Part shown: positions 1-8,799 of the stretch, one piece after another
Numbering within the stretch: the stretch's first letter is position 1
How the letters are laid out: each line of letters starts with the position of its first letter
Assembly (NCBI RefSeq): GCF_000155595.1
Contig: NZ_DS989904.1
Location: 2,413,758-2,477,757 of the forward strand
DNA: 64,000 bases
Origin: Synechococcus sp. PCC 7335
GTDB taxonomy: Bacteria; Cyanobacteriota; Cyanobacteriia; Phormidesmidales; Phormidesmidaceae
Direction of reading: 5' to 3'
Translations under genes and position numbers: made by a program
Notes under the pieces: model-generated
The model's database searches: none
What the model was told of the DNA's origin: nothing
The model's input: only the letters and a program-made list of their open reading frames with translations

Positions 1-2
1 AA

Positions 3-245
3 ATGACTTGGCTACACCGGGTGCTGTGGGGCGCACTTTCTTTAGGGGGCACGCTCAATGAACGGACACTTGAACCGGCACTGCGTTGGCTGGTTGATAA
101 AGGCTATCCGCAGCTATCGCAAGAACTAAGCCGGGTATTTTTGAACTGGTATAACGTTAATGCGGTATACAGGGCTTACCGAGAGGTAGGCTACTCGAAG
201 CGGGACCAGAACGCCTACGACGCCGCTCAGCCTTCAGGTGATTAG
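3..245 (+). CDS. Hypothetical protein, possibly the 3' end of a longer gene
   Basis: An 80-codon open frame begins at an ATG two bases inside the window edge and ends at TAG. Because the window cuts here, the ATG may be internal and the true gene may start upstream. The product is soluble-looking, with helical stretches around ALRWLVDKGYPQLSQELSRV and no signal peptide. I do not recognise the family. It is followed after 23 bases by another hypothetical gene on the same strand, so the two may be co-transcribed. Confidence 0.45.
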   Translation: MTWLHRVLWGALSLGGTLNERTLEPALRWLVDKGYPQLSQELSRVFLNWYNVNAVYRAYREVGYSKRDQNAYDAAQPSGD

Positions 246-268
246 CGATAGGAACGAAGGAGGGTCAG

Positions 269-961
269 ATGGCCGACGATGCGATTAGCCTGTTTCGAAT
301 GCTGGTAGAAGCAGGGGCGAAGCCAGGGGAAGATTTCTCTTATAATCTGCAAACGGCGTCTGCTGAGATTAGCGATCGCGCCTTTGCAATGCTTCAAGCT
401 ACATACCCCGATATCAATTGGTCTAGCGTCTGTGAGCGGATTAGCGTTGATCCTGCTATTCCTGTGGATGCACTAAATCGCTACTTAGGCGTAGATTTTA
501 CCGAACAGATTCTGACTCGCATAGAACAGCGGATTAGCGATCTATCTCCTATGCAGGCGACCTGGTATCTGCAGCAGGTGCTCGGCGGCGTAGAACATCG
601 AACTAAGATACCGCTCTACATGCTGTTACAAAGGCGAATGTCTCTAGACAAGCAGATATGGTTGGAACGACTTTTGCGGCAGGAGGCATCTCCTTGCTAC
701 GTATGGATGAGTGATTTGGTCGAGGCAGCCGGGGGCGAGCTAGAGGACGTAGAACTTTCAGGGGACGGGGCTACATTGACCCAATCCGGGTTAGCATTGC
801 TCACTGCCGTGTGGGACGGTGATTATGACATTGTCGCTGAAGAGTTTGCTGTAGAAGAGGCTGCTGAAGAGCCTGTTGCAGAAGAACCTGCTACTGAAAA
901 GCCTGCTACTGAAAAGTTTGTAGTGAAAGATGAAACAAACGACCCCTCAGAAGAAGAATAA
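269..961 (+). CDS. Hypothetical protein with acidic Glu/Pro/Ala/Thr-rich tail
   Basis: A 230-residue protein preceded by a strong ribosome binding site (GAAGGAGGG about 5 bases before ATG). The first 180 residues look globular and mainly helical, with a short motif DLSPMQATWYLQQVLGG near residue 92. The last 40 residues are low-complexity repeats of EEP(V/A)AEEPATEK type, likely disordered. No membrane segment or signal peptide is seen. Family unknown. Its 3' end overlaps the longest reading of the following acetyltransferase, suggesting an operon. Confidence 0.65.
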   Translation: MADDAISLFRMLVEAGAKPGEDFSYNLQTASAEISDRAFAMLQATYPDINWSSVCERISVDPAIPVDALNRYLGVDFTEQILTRIEQRISDLSPMQATWYLQQVLGGVEHRTKIPLYMLLQRRMSLDKQIWLERLLRQEASPCYVWMSDLVEAAGGELEDVELSGDGATLTQSGLALLTAVWDGDYDIVAEEFAVEEAAEEPVAEEPATEKPATEKFVVKDETNDPSEEE

Positions 962-983
962 CCGCCTACAGTTAGACAATCGG

Positions 984-1517
984 ATGAGCTATGTTACCTT
1001 GCGTCCTACTCGTCAAGCGGATTTGGACTTTGTGATCGCCGCTGAGCGACATCCAGACAATGCGCCTTACGTGGGCCAATGGACACTAGAGCAGCATAAA
1101 GACGCGATCGCTTCTCAAAACAACGCTCACCTGATCGTAGAAAAAACGAGCACCGCCACACACTTCGCTCAATCGATGCAATCTGCTGATAGGCATTCTA
1201 TTGGCTATGTCATTCTAGTTGGTCTACAAGACCCGCATTTATCGCTGCTGCTCAAGCGAATTGTTATTTTGCCCAAAGGTAAAGGATTTGGTAGAAAGAC
1301 CCTGCAATGGGTTAAGCGCTTTACCTTCGAGCAACTAGGCTATCATCGGCTAGCGCTAGACGTTGTAGGCAGTAATCAGCGAGCTCAACGCCTCTATCGC
1401 AGCGAGGGATTTGTCGATGAAGGCAAATTGAGAGAAGCTTACAAGACACCCACAGGCTATGAAGATCTGCTACTCTTATCAATTCTTGAAAGCGAGTATG
1501 CGACGAATCCTAGCTAA
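984..1517 (+). CDS. GNAT-family N-acetyltransferase
   Basis: The protein reads as a RimI/RimJ-like acetyl-CoA-dependent acetyltransferase. It opens with YVTLRPTRQADLDFV (first beta strand of the GNAT fold), has the acetyl-CoA loop region ILPKGKGFGRKTLQWV, and ends with the classic LDVVGSNQRAQRLYRSEGF segment. The frame can also start at ATG 930, overlapping the previous gene by 32 bases. I prefer ATG 984, because homology starts there and residues 1-18 of the longer form are polar filler. Neither start has a strong Shine-Dalgarno. The substrate cannot be told from sequence. Confidence 0.8.
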   Translation: MSYVTLRPTRQADLDFVIAAERHPDNAPYVGQWTLEQHKDAIASQNNAHLIVEKTSTATHFAQSMQSADRHSIGYVILVGLQDPHLSLLLKRIVILPKGKGFGRKTLQWVKRFTFEQLGYHRLALDVVGSNQRAQRLYRSEGFVDEGKLREAYKTPTGYEDLLLLSILESEYATNPS

Positions 1518-1529
1518 GTGGCGAACCTG

Positions 1530-1557
1530 ATAGAGCTAGGTTAATAGAGCCAGGTTA
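1530..1557. repeat. 14-bp tandem duplication
   Basis: ATAGAGCTAGGTTA (1530-1543) is followed directly by ATAGAGCCAGGTTA (1544-1557), one mismatch. It lies between the convergent acetyltransferase and map genes. Confidence 0.8.
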
Positions 1558-1605
1558 GAAGCACCTAGCTATCTATAACCAACTCGAACTAGAGCAACCT
1601 GAAGG

Positions 1606-2439
1606 CTAAGCTAAAACCGCTGCAGGCATCTTCGTTAGCACTTCCACACCAGACTTGGTTACCGCTAGCGTATGTTCAAACTGCGCAGAAAGCATGCCAT
1701 CACGGGTAACAGCGGTCCACTGGTCTTCTAGCAGCTCTACTTCATGAGTCCCTTCATTTAGCATTGGCTCAATTGTAAAGACCATGCCAGGACGAATTTT
1801 TTTGCCCTTACCCGCTACGCCATAATGCGGGACCTGCGGCTCCGCGTGAAAAATACGATGGACACCATGTCCAACAAAATCACGCACCACTGCAAATCCC
1901 TCTGATTCGGCATAGGCCTGAATCGCCGCGCCAATATCGCCAATGCGGCCACCAACTTTAACTGCCTCAATCCCCTTCCACAGGGACTTTTCAGTCACTT
2001 CTACAAGCTTACGGGCGGTCGGTGATACCTCACCCACCATAAAAGTACGAGAGCTATCACCGTGATATCCATTGAGTAATGGCGTGACATCTATATTGAT
2101 GATGTCGCCTTCTTGCAAGATATCCTTTTCGCTGGGAATGCCGTGACAGACAACTTCGTTGATACTAGTACAAATAGACTTTGGAAAGTCAATAGCGCCC
2201 CTAGCACCTGGATAGCCAAGCGGAGCGCTTGTTGCACCGTGCTGTCTAGTCCAGCTTTCAGCCGCATCGTTCAGCTCCAGCGTACTAACGCCAGGCACGA
2301 CCATAGGAGTAAGGAAGTCCAGTAGCTCACAAGACAATCGGCAGGCAGGACGCATCGCCTCTAGTTCCCTTTCAGAAAGAAGCGTAATTCCTCTAAAGGG
2401 GGCATCGTTGGAATTGTGTAGCACTGTGGATTGCGACAT
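1606..2439 (-). CDS. map: Methionine aminopeptidase, type I
   Basis: Removes the initiator methionine from nascent proteins in the cytosol. All five metal ligands of the family are visible (numbering from ATG 2439): D117 in NIDVTP, D128 in HGDSSRTF, H191 in GHGVHRIFH, E224 in TIEP and E255 in FEHT, plus the substrate-contact H99 in VCHGIP. The frame is open to a TTG at 2508. I chose ATG 2439, which gives 277 residues, normal for the cyanobacterial enzyme. Convergent with the upstream acetyltransferase and divergent from a small membrane-protein gene. Cyanobacteria often carry more than one map copy, so the paralogue number is unknown. Confidence 0.95.
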   Translation of the reverse strand: MSQSTVLHNSNDAPFRGITLLSERELEAMRPACRLSCELLDFLTPMVVPGVSTLELNDAAESWTRQHGATSAPLGYPGARGAIDFPKSICTSINEVVCHGIPSEKDILQEGDIINIDVTPLLNGYHGDSSRTFMVGEVSPTARKLVEVTEKSLWKGIEAVKVGGRIGDIGAAIQAYAESEGFAVVRDFVGHGVHRIFHAEPQVPHYGVAGKGKKIRPGMVFTIEPMLNEGTHEVELLEDQWTAVTRDGMLSAQFEHTLAVTKSGVEVLTKMPAAVLA

Positions 2440-2598
2440 TGGGCTCTTTAGCTTTGCTCTCTTTACTACTTCTGCTCTTGCTACTACTCTAGCGTCATTT
2501 CCCCTCAATTTCGGACTCCTCGACTTACGAAGAGTGATAAGTCGATTATGCGCTATTCTAGGCGCGACGTTGACCCCTACCTACACGAGCGAATCATC

Positions 2599-2907
2599 AT
2601 GAGATTTTGGCTAGCTGCCTTCATTGTGCTGTTTGCAGCTGTAGAGCTGTTGAACTGGATTACCCAAGTCAGTAGCTGGCATGCGAGCGGTGTTTGGCTG
2701 GTGTTAGGAGGAATGGGATTGGCAGCAGTGAGTAACTGGAAGGTAGAAGAGAGCGCAGAAGACAATGCAGCAGAAACAGAGACGGTTGCTAAATTAAGTC
2801 AGCAGGAAGAAAACTTTTTGGAATCGATCAACGCCAAAGCTGCTACTAGCGTTGTTGATCGCTCAGAGGATACAATCTCATTCAAGGTCCGTCCGCTAAA
2901 ACAATAG
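2599..2907 (+). CDS. Small membrane protein, unknown function
   Basis: About 102 residues starting MRFWLAAFIVLFAAVELL. Two hydrophobic segments (roughly residues 3-19 and 31-45) are followed by a charged, acidic cytosolic-type tail ending in FKVRPLKQ. The frame also opens at ATG 2548, but the extra residues are polar and the hydrophobic N-terminus right after ATG 2599 looks like a genuine start. I do not recognise a named family; the architecture is common among small cyanobacterial membrane proteins. Confidence 0.65.
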   Translation: MRFWLAAFIVLFAAVELLNWITQVSSWHASGVWLVLGGMGLAAVSNWKVEESAEDNAAETETVAKLSQQEENFLESINAKAATSVVDRSEDTISFKVRPLKQ

Positions 2908-2935
2908 TTCTGGGCTTTGACATTTTTGACTATTT

Positions 2936-3724
2936 TCATTTCGGGGCCATAAACTGCTTGACCCCCTTGCGAATAACCGCGCGCGGTGTCAGCCTAGGCA
3001 TAAAGGTCAGCACTTTGTTGATTGCACCGTGAACGGCAACCACCTCGCCCCGATTTAGCGCTTTATAGCCATATTCTGCGACATCGAGAGCGCTAGGAAG
3101 CTTGTCGCTAGTTACATTGCCACCCAGTGCCATTTGCTCCATATTAGCGTTCTGACCAAAGTTGGATTGGGTAGGACCAGGGCAAAGAACAGTCACGCTA
3201 ACGCCAGTGCCTTCAGTCTCGGCAGAAAGCGCTTCGCTCAGTGAGAGGACATAGGCTTTGGTAGCGAAGTAGACGGCCATCCGCGGTCCTGGCTGAAAAG
3301 CAGCGGTGGAAGACACATTGAGAATTTGGCCTTGGCCCCTAGCAATCATGCTAGGTAAGAACAGATGACTCAGACGAGTAAGCGCTAGCACGTTGAGAAG
3401 AATCATCCCTTGAAGCTTGGGCCAATCGGCACTAACAAATTCACCATAATCGCCGTAGCCAGCATTGTTGATCAGCACATCTACAGTTAGATTTTGTTGC
3501 TCTACTTGATCGTAAACCTGTTGTACTTCTTCTTCTTTTGTCAGATCGCAAGCAAGTACAACAATATTTATATTGTATTGACTAGAAAGGTCCGCTTTTA
3601 AGGCATTGAGGTCGCTCTCATTTCGGGCAACTAAAATTAAGTTGTCTTGTTTCTCAGCATAGACTTGAGCAAAAGCTTCTCCAATACCTCTAGATGCCCC
3701 AGTAATTAGGACTGTTTTGTTCAT
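2936..3724 (-). CDS. Short-chain dehydrogenase/reductase (SDR), DltE/YqjQ-like
   Basis: A 262-residue classical SDR oxidoreductase. The NAD(P) Rossmann motif TGASRGIG is at residues 9-16, NNAGYG near 86-91, the catalytic Ser in SSTAAF near 139, and the YxxxK pair as Y152-K156 (YFATK). The PGP loop follows in LCPGPTQSNF. The C-terminal 50 residues end with FMPRLTPRAVIRKGVKQFM, typical of the DltE-like subgroup. The substrate is unknown. It is a monocistronic minus-strand gene, divergent from the heat-shock gene at 3891. Confidence 0.88.
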   Translation of the reverse strand: MNKTVLITGASRGIGEAFAQVYAEKQDNLILVARNESDLNALKADLSSQYNINIVVLACDLTKEEEVQQVYDQVEQQNLTVDVLINNAGYGDYGEFVSADWPKLQGMILLNVLALTRLSHLFLPSMIARGQGQILNVSSTAAFQPGPRMAVYFATKAYVLSLSEALSAETEGTGVSVTVLCPGPTQSNFGQNANMEQMALGGNVTSDKLPSALDVAEYGYKALNRGEVVAVHGAINKVLTFMPRLTPRAVIRKGVKQFMAPK

Positions 3725-3890
3725 AATTGATGCTCAGTTTTGTGTCAGATTTTTATCGTTCATCATTCCTAAAAACCGTACCGCAACCGAATATCGGCAT
3801 CCTCTACCGGTAGGTGTGGTTTCTCTCACTACGCGATCACCCTCCGACTTGGCACTATAGATGCATACCTTTTTAGGAGAGATTACGTTA

Positions 3891-4379
3891 ATGATTGTTC
3901 GTTACTGGCAACCCTTTCAAGAAATGAATGCAGTCAAGCATCAGCTTGATCAACTCTTTGATGACTTTGCTGGCGTTGAGACTGCGCCTACTACTTGGAC
4001 ACCTGCTGCAACTCTAGTTGAAAGTGAAGCAGCACTGACACTACAAGTTCAGCTTCCTGGTATCAATGTTGATGATATTGACATTCAAGCTAGCCGTGAA
4101 GTCGTCGCTATTTCGGGAAATCGTCCTAGCCTAGAGCTGGCTGAAGGTGAGACTTTACGCCGCAACGAGTTTCGCTATGGTGCGTTTCGTAGAGTGGTTT
4201 CTCTACCTGTCGCAATCGATCACAACGCTGTGACTGCTGACTATGAAGCGGGCGTTTTGATCTTGACTTTGCCAAAGGCTGAGGATGTGCGCAACAAAGT
4301 TGTGAAGGTGAACATAGCGGGTACTAAGCCTGCTGCGATCGCTCAATCTGATGCTACCGATGCTGAAGATAATCAGTAG
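3891..4379 (+). CDS. hspA: Small heat-shock protein, Hsp20/alpha-crystallin family
   Basis: ATP-independent holdase chaperone that binds unfolding proteins, and in cyanobacteria also membranes and phycobilisomes, during heat stress. The start MIVRYWQPFQEMN is typical of cyanobacterial HspA, followed by an alpha-crystallin domain (about 45-145) with GINVDDIDIQ, FRYGAFRRVVSLP and the near-terminal VLILTLPKAE motif. ATG 3891 is chosen over ATG 3861 because AGGAGA lies about 9 bases upstream and the N-terminus then matches the family. No CIRCE element (TTAGCACTC-N9-GAGTGCTAA) is visible upstream. Followed by strong hairpins. Confidence 0.92.
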   Translation: MIVRYWQPFQEMNAVKHQLDQLFDDFAGVETAPTTWTPAATLVESEAALTLQVQLPGINVDDIDIQASREVVAISGNRPSLELAEGETLRRNEFRYGAFRRVVSLPVAIDHNAVTADYEAGVLILTLPKAEDVRNKVVKVNIAGTKPAAIAQSDATDAEDNQ

Positions 4380-4391
4380 GCCATAGCGCTG

Positions 4392-4425
4392 ACAAGCTCA
4401 GCTGTTAGGAGACAGCTGAGCTTGT
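4392..4425 (+). terminator. Stem-loop after hspA
   Basis: A perfect 14-bp stem (ACAAGCTCAGCTGT / ACAGCTGAGCTTGT) closes a 6-base loop TAGGAG just 12 bases past the hspA stop. The downstream T-tract is weak (gagtttccttt), so it may be a transcript-stabilising hairpin as much as a terminator. Confidence 0.7.
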
Positions 4426-4496
4426 GAGTTTCCTTTCTAGACAAAGATCTCTAGAATTCTGTGATCAGATTCTTGAGATGACAACTTAGGTACATG

Positions 4497-4536
4497 AAGC
4501 ACGGGTGACTGTAAGCGCAACCACCCGTGCTTTTCT
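4497..4536 (+). terminator. Rho-independent terminator
   Basis: An 11-bp perfect stem AAGCACGGGTG / CACCCGTGCTT with a 14-base loop, followed by TTCTT. It is the second hairpin between hspA and the pucC-like gene. Confidence 0.75.
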
Positions 4537-4630
4537 TATGGCTACAATCTTTTATGCTGTTATAGAGATCTTTGATCTTATTTAGCAAATTTTTTAGCAG
4601 TTTAATTTTGTTCAGTGCATAGGCATAGCA

Positions 4631-6085
4631 ATGGCAGGCAATGAAATTCCCCTATCGCAGGTGCCAAAGCAGCCTGAACGGCCCCAGATTGGCTTGTTCT
4701 CGATGCTGCGGCTAGGCCTTTTTAATATGGGTTTAGGCATCATGTCCTTGTTGACACTAGGTGTGCTCAATCGCGTCATGATTGATGAACTCCGAGTGCC
4801 GGCTCTAGTAACCGCAGGTGTGATTTCTGTCTATCAGTTTATGGCACCGGCTCGGGTCTGGTTTGGTCAGCTCTCAGATACGAAGCCAGTACTAGGACAT
4901 CACCGTAGCGGTTATATCTGGCTAGGTATCGGTGGAATGGCACTTAGTGGTTTTGTCGCAGTACAGGTGATGTGGCAGCTCGGTGAGCATGTAGCTGACT
5001 TTGGCTGGAGTGTGAGTGCCTATCCTTGGGCAGGACTATTGGCAGCGGTGTTTGCGCTCTATGGGCTGGCGCTATCGGCAACGACTCCTTTTACCGCTTT
5101 GTTGGTAGATGTCTCTGATGAAAAAACGAAGTCAAAGATTGTCGGTATTGGCTGGTCAATGCTAATGCTTGGCATTGTTGCAGGAGTGATCATTATTAAT
5201 ATCGTGCTAGGTGCGGTGGACAATGCAAGCACTATTGCTGAGCTAAAAGGACCAATTAATCGCCTGTTTGTAGTGGTTCCGGCTATCGTATTTGTCATTA
5301 CGCTGGTGAGCACAGCGGGCATCGAAAACCGATTTTCTCAGCGATCGCAGCGATCAATGGCGAGCGAGCGAGACGATAGTATTACCTTTGGCCAGGCGCT
5401 GAAAATACTGAGCGCAAGCCGTCAAACAGGCCTGTTTTTTTGTTTTTTGCTGGTACTGAGCCTAAGTCTATTCACACAAAATCCGGTTCTAGAGCCCTAT
5501 GGTAGTCAGATCTTTGGCATGACGATTCAGCAAACCACAGCAATCAATGCCTTTTTCGGGATAGGAACGCTAATTGGCATTATCAGCACTGGCTTTGTCC
5601 TCATGCCGATGCTGGGAAAGAAGCGGACGGTAAAGCTAGGCTGTGCGGTGGCGTCGGTATTTTTGATCGGGCTGATCGTGGTTGGACTAGGCGCAAATCC
5701 AATGGCGCTGAACGTAGCGGTAGGGCTGTTTGGTTTGGCCTCTGGCGTTTTGACAACAGGTTCGATTGTATTGATGTTAGACTTGACGGCGGCTGAAACG
5801 GCAGGGACTTTTATTGGCGCTTGGGGGTTGGCCCAGGCGACTGCGCAAGGAGGAGCGTCTTTGTTAGGAGGGGGGCTATTGTCTTTGGGTAAGGTGCTAA
5901 CGGGTGCATCGGCAGTGACAGATCCGTCGTCGGCACAGCTGTTACCTGCTTATGGATTGGTGTTTGCAACACAGGCCGTAGGGATGTGGATTGCGATCGC
6001 GTTAGTTAGCCGAGTGGATATCGTTGAATTTCAGCTCGATGCAAAGAAAGCAATCAGTGCAGCGCTAGAGAATGATTTAGACTAA
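4631..6085 (+). CDS. PucC/BCD-family MFS transporter
   Basis: A 484-residue, 12-helix major-facilitator protein of the bacteriochlorophyll-delivery (BCD/PucC) family. Cyanobacterial members are associated with chlorophyll or light-harvesting membranes. Characteristic segments are LGLFNMGLGIMSLLTLGVLNRVMI at the N-terminus (helix 1), the ARVWFGQLSDTKP loop between helices 2 and 3, HHRSGYIWLG, and a repeat-like second half. Start ATG 4631 follows two terminators, so it has its own promoter. The actual transported molecule, if any, is not known from sequence. Confidence 0.85.
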   Translation: MAGNEIPLSQVPKQPERPQIGLFSMLRLGLFNMGLGIMSLLTLGVLNRVMIDELRVPALVTAGVISVYQFMAPARVWFGQLSDTKPVLGHHRSGYIWLGIGGMALSGFVAVQVMWQLGEHVADFGWSVSAYPWAGLLAAVFALYGLALSATTPFTALLVDVSDEKTKSKIVGIGWSMLMLGIVAGVIIINIVLGAVDNASTIAELKGPINRLFVVVPAIVFVITLVSTAGIENRFSQRSQRSMASERDDSITFGQALKILSASRQTGLFFCFLLVLSLSLFTQNPVLEPYGSQIFGMTIQQTTAINAFFGIGTLIGIISTGFVLMPMLGKKRTVKLGCAVASVFLIGLIVVGLGANPMALNVAVGLFGLASGVLTTGSIVLMLDLTAAETAGTFIGAWGLAQATAQGGASLLGGGLLSLGKVLTGASAVTDPSSAQLLPAYGLVFATQAVGMWIAIALVSRVDIVEFQLDAKKAISAALENDLD

Positions 6086-6152
6086 GTAGCCAACGTTAGA
6101 ATTTGCATCACAACTTTGTCCTAAGAATTTAGATAGGCAATCGGGCTAAAGC

Positions 6153-6989
6153 ATGAAAGAACACGCCGCAACCGCAGTAGACTATTGGCATCAGGTCACA
6201 ACCTTTGCTAGGAGCACCAGCGAACAAGTAGGGACAGAGCTAATGAGCGCTTTTGGTACGGCCACTGCCGAGCAAAAGGCAGATGGTAGCTTAGTTACAA
6301 AGTACGACAAGTGGGCAGATCAAGAATTTCGCGATCGCATTGATAAAGCCTTCCCAGACCACGGCGTATTAACTGAAGAAGCCGAACACACTTTCCCAGC
6401 CACAGACTGGTGCTGGGTGATCGATCCGATTGATGGCACGACTAACTTTGCTCGGGGTGTGCCTCTTTGGGGGATTTCGCTGGGTCTGCTCTATCGAGGT
6501 ACGCCTGTTTTTGGCCATGTCTACATACCGCCGATTGATCAGCACTTCCATGGGTTCTTTGCCGGCAACTCTGGGCTAGATATGCCCAACGGTGCTTTTG
6601 CCAACGACGAAGCCATTTGTATTGGAGCGGATTGTCCTTCAGCCGTGCCGTCTAATACTCGCCTGTTTAGCCTGTGCGCTCGCAGCCTCAAAGTGCTACA
6701 AAATCCTTTCCCCTGCAAAATTAGGATGTTGGGCGTAGCGACTTATAACCTTTTGACGGTTGCTTCAGGGGTGTGTCTAGGGGCTGTAGAAGCCACCCCC
6801 AAGATTTGGGATATTGCAGCGGTGTGGGCAATTACACAAGCTGCTGGGGCAAGCTGGATAGATCTCAACGGGGAAGCCGCCTTTCCGTTAGAAGTTGGCA
6901 AGGACTACAGTACCCATCCATTCCCAACGCTAGTCACTAGGCCAGATTTGATAGAGAAATTCAAGCCTCTAGTCAAAGTGATCTTATAG
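6153..6989 (+). CDS. Inositol-monophosphatase-family phosphatase
   Basis: A lithium-sensitive-type Mg-dependent phosphatase of 278 residues. The three metal-binding motifs are present: E75-E76 in TEEAEH, D91-P-I-D94-G-T-T-N-F, and W219-D220-IAAVW. Family members dephosphorylate inositol phosphate, histidinol phosphate, PAP or fructose bisphosphate. The loop after the second motif (ARGVPLWGISLGLL) is closest to generic IMPase/HisN forms, and the exact substrate is not decidable. 67 bases after the pucC-like gene, same strand. Confidence 0.88.
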   Translation: MKEHAATAVDYWHQVTTFARSTSEQVGTELMSAFGTATAEQKADGSLVTKYDKWADQEFRDRIDKAFPDHGVLTEEAEHTFPATDWCWVIDPIDGTTNFARGVPLWGISLGLLYRGTPVFGHVYIPPIDQHFHGFFAGNSGLDMPNGAFANDEAICIGADCPSAVPSNTRLFSLCARSLKVLQNPFPCKIRMLGVATYNLLTVASGVCLGAVEATPKIWDIAAVWAITQAAGASWIDLNGEAAFPLEVGKDYSTHPFPTLVTRPDLIEKFKPLVKVIL

Positions 6990-7044
6990 TAGATTTGCTC
7001 GTGGCATGTGAATGTATTCCGTATATGCTGTGTCGCCTCTGTTA

Positions 7045-7100
7045 GGCCGGTTAGGACAGGCCAGTTAGGACAGGCCAGTCAGGACAGATCAGTTAGGAAA
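7045..7100. repeat. 14-bp tandem repeat, four copies
   Basis: Four head-to-tail 14-mers: GGCCGGTTAGGACA, GGCCAGTTAGGACA, GGCCAGTCAGGACA, GATCAGTTAGGAAA. The array lies between convergent genes (the IMPase-family gene and the zinc permease), in non-coding sequence. Confidence 0.9.
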
Positions 7101-7131
7101 GTGAATGTTCCTAAAATCACTCACTGTCTAT

Positions 7132-7956
7132 TCAATGAATCAACAGCCTCTTTCTACTAGCGGCTAGTAGAAATAAACAGAGTTGAACAACTACAATGCT
7201 AGGACCGGTTGGCAGGTTGAATAGCGCTGAAAGAAAAATACCAGTAGCCGCGCTTACGGCACCCAAAAGTGCAGAGAGCACTAGATAGCTATAGAAATTT
7301 CGGCTCATAAGGCGCGCCGCGCAAGCCGGAATGACAACGAATGCACCCACCAGAAGAACACCGAGGGATTTAATGGCAGTAGCGATGACAAGCGACAGGA
7401 GCATCATGAAAGCAATGCGGTGAGCAAAGACGTTGATGCCGCGAGCGATCGCCAAATCCTCATTCAAAGTCAATAGGACCTGAGTACGCAGCGTCAGACC
7501 TACAAACAGACAGGAAAACAACAACAACAAACTGCTAATGAGTAAGTCGCCAGGTAGAATCCCTAAGATATCTCCAAATAGAAAATTGTTGATTCCTGAT
7601 TGGTAGGTGCCTTCGAGACTAAGCACAATGACAGAAGTTGCCAAGGAAGCAGAATAAACAATGTTTAGCAGTGCATCTGGCCAGATGTCTGTTTTTTCAA
7701 TTAGATAGGTAACACCTACAGCAAACAGCAGGGCAAATGGCAGCATCGCCACAGAAGGACTAATGCCCCAAACAATGCCGAGGCTAATGCCTAGCAGCGC
7801 CGAGTGACCCAGAGCATCGCTAAAGAAGGAAAGCTGCCGGACGACGGTAAAGCTACCAAGAATGCCGCCAGTTAGACCCGTGAGGATACCACCGAGCAGG
7901 GCGCGCTGCATGAATGGATAGGTGAAAAGCGTAAGGGCGGCGGAAAAATCCTGCAT
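7132..7956 (-). CDS. znuB: Zinc/manganese ABC transporter, membrane permease (ZnuB-like)
   Basis: An ABC-3 family permease of 274 residues with about eight or nine hydrophobic helices. The N-terminal MQRALLGGILTGLTGGILGSF and the SDALGHSALLGISLG segment (the coupling/DxxGHS loop) are diagnostic of metal-chelate permeases. It sits downstream of the ATPase gene, and the binding-protein gene and Zur-like box are upstream, so it belongs to one uptake operon. Zinc is inferred as the substrate from the box and the histidine-rich binding protein; manganese is the alternative. Confidence 0.9.
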   Translation of the reverse strand: MQDFSAALTLFTYPFMQRALLGGILTGLTGGILGSFTVVRQLSFFSDALGHSALLGISLGIVWGISPSVAMLPFALLFAVGVTYLIEKTDIWPDALLNIVYSASLATSVIVLSLEGTYQSGINNFLFGDILGILPGDLLISSLLLLFSCLFVGLTLRTQVLLTLNEDLAIARGINVFAHRIAFMMLLSLVIATAIKSLGVLLVGAFVVIPACAARLMSRNFYSYLVLSALLGAVSAATGIFLSALFNLPTGPSIVVVQLCLFLLAASRKRLLIH

Positions 7957-8016
7957 GCGAAGAAATTCTGCATAGAAAAGGGGTTGAGAAAAGCAAAGGA
8001 AGAAATAGTGGGGGGG

Positions 8017-8799
8017 TTAGCAGGCGTGCTGGGCGTGGTGGTAGCGGACAAATTCTGAGCCGTAGGTGGCAGTGAGGTTTTCGGGTGCAAGGGCTTTTTC
8101 GGGAACGCCTTGACACATGATGCGACGGTTAAGACAGATGACGCGATCGCAATGCTTGCGTACCATGTCCAAGTCATGAGAAACCTGCAAGATGGTCCAG
8201 CCCTGTTCAGCTTTCAGTTCGTACAGCAGTTGATAGAAGTCTGCTTCGCTACGCACATCAAGACCAGCTGGGGCTTCATCTAATATCAATAGCTGACGCG
8301 ATCGCACCAGACAATACGCCAGCAGCACCCGTTTCGTTTCACCTCCCGACAGCTCGCTGACAAACTTGCGCTCTAGATGCTCAGCCTCAACCCTAGATAA
8401 AGCTTGCTGCACCGCTAGCTTTCTCGCCTTGGCCTTTGACCAAGGTAGTTGCAGGCCTAATTTATCCCAGCCCAGCGCCACCAATTCCTTTACCGTCAAC
8501 GGTATCCTTTTATCTACTAAGAAATTTTGAGGCAAGTACGCCACCTGATGTCGCAGCGCCGCAGGGATTGTCTTTCTATCGCTTAGCGACTGACCCAGAA
8601 GCTGTACCGCGCCTTTCTCTCTTGGCAAGATGCCCAAAATCGACTTTACTAGCGTGCTTTTACCTGCTCCATTGGGTCCGACAATCGCCACATCTGTTCC
8701 TGCTTCTAAGCTAAAGGAAACCTCTTTTAGTGCTGTCTGCTGTCCTCTGCGCACGGTCAGCCGATCGATAGAGAGTATTGGCGTTTTCAAAATATTCAT
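8017..8799 (-). CDS. znuC: Zinc/manganese ABC transporter, ATPase (ZnuC-like)
   Basis: Nucleotide-binding subunit of the metal importer. It shows Walker A GPNGAGKST, a Q-loop in QVAYLPQ, signature LSGGETKRV (G-E-T in place of the usual G-Q-x), Walker B LLILDEA and the switch histidine in QVSHD. A GTG at 8802 and the ATG at 8799 are both possible. With ATG the start overlaps the stop of the binding-protein gene as TGATG, the usual translational coupling. The C-terminus has extra histidines (RYHHAQHAC), which might bind metal, though this is speculative. Confidence 0.92.
   Translation of the reverse strand: MNILKTPILSIDRLTVRRGQQTALKEVSFSLEAGTDVAIVGPNGAGKSTLVKSILGILPREKGAVQLLGQSLSDRKTIPAALRHQVAYLPQNFLVDKRIPLTVKELVALGWDKLGLQLPWSKAKARKLAVQQALSRVEAEHLERKFVSELSGGETKRVLLAYCLVRSRQLLILDEAPAGLDVRSEADFYQLLYELKAEQGWTILQVSHDLDMVRKHCDRVICLNRRIMCQGVPEKALAPENLTATYGSEFVRYHHAQHAC

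Noticed and set aside
3849..3864. sigma-54-like promoter TGGCAC-N5-ATGCA upstream of hspA
   Set aside because: It matches the -24/-12 consensus with one mismatch, but cyanobacteria generally lack RpoN, so chance is the better explanation.
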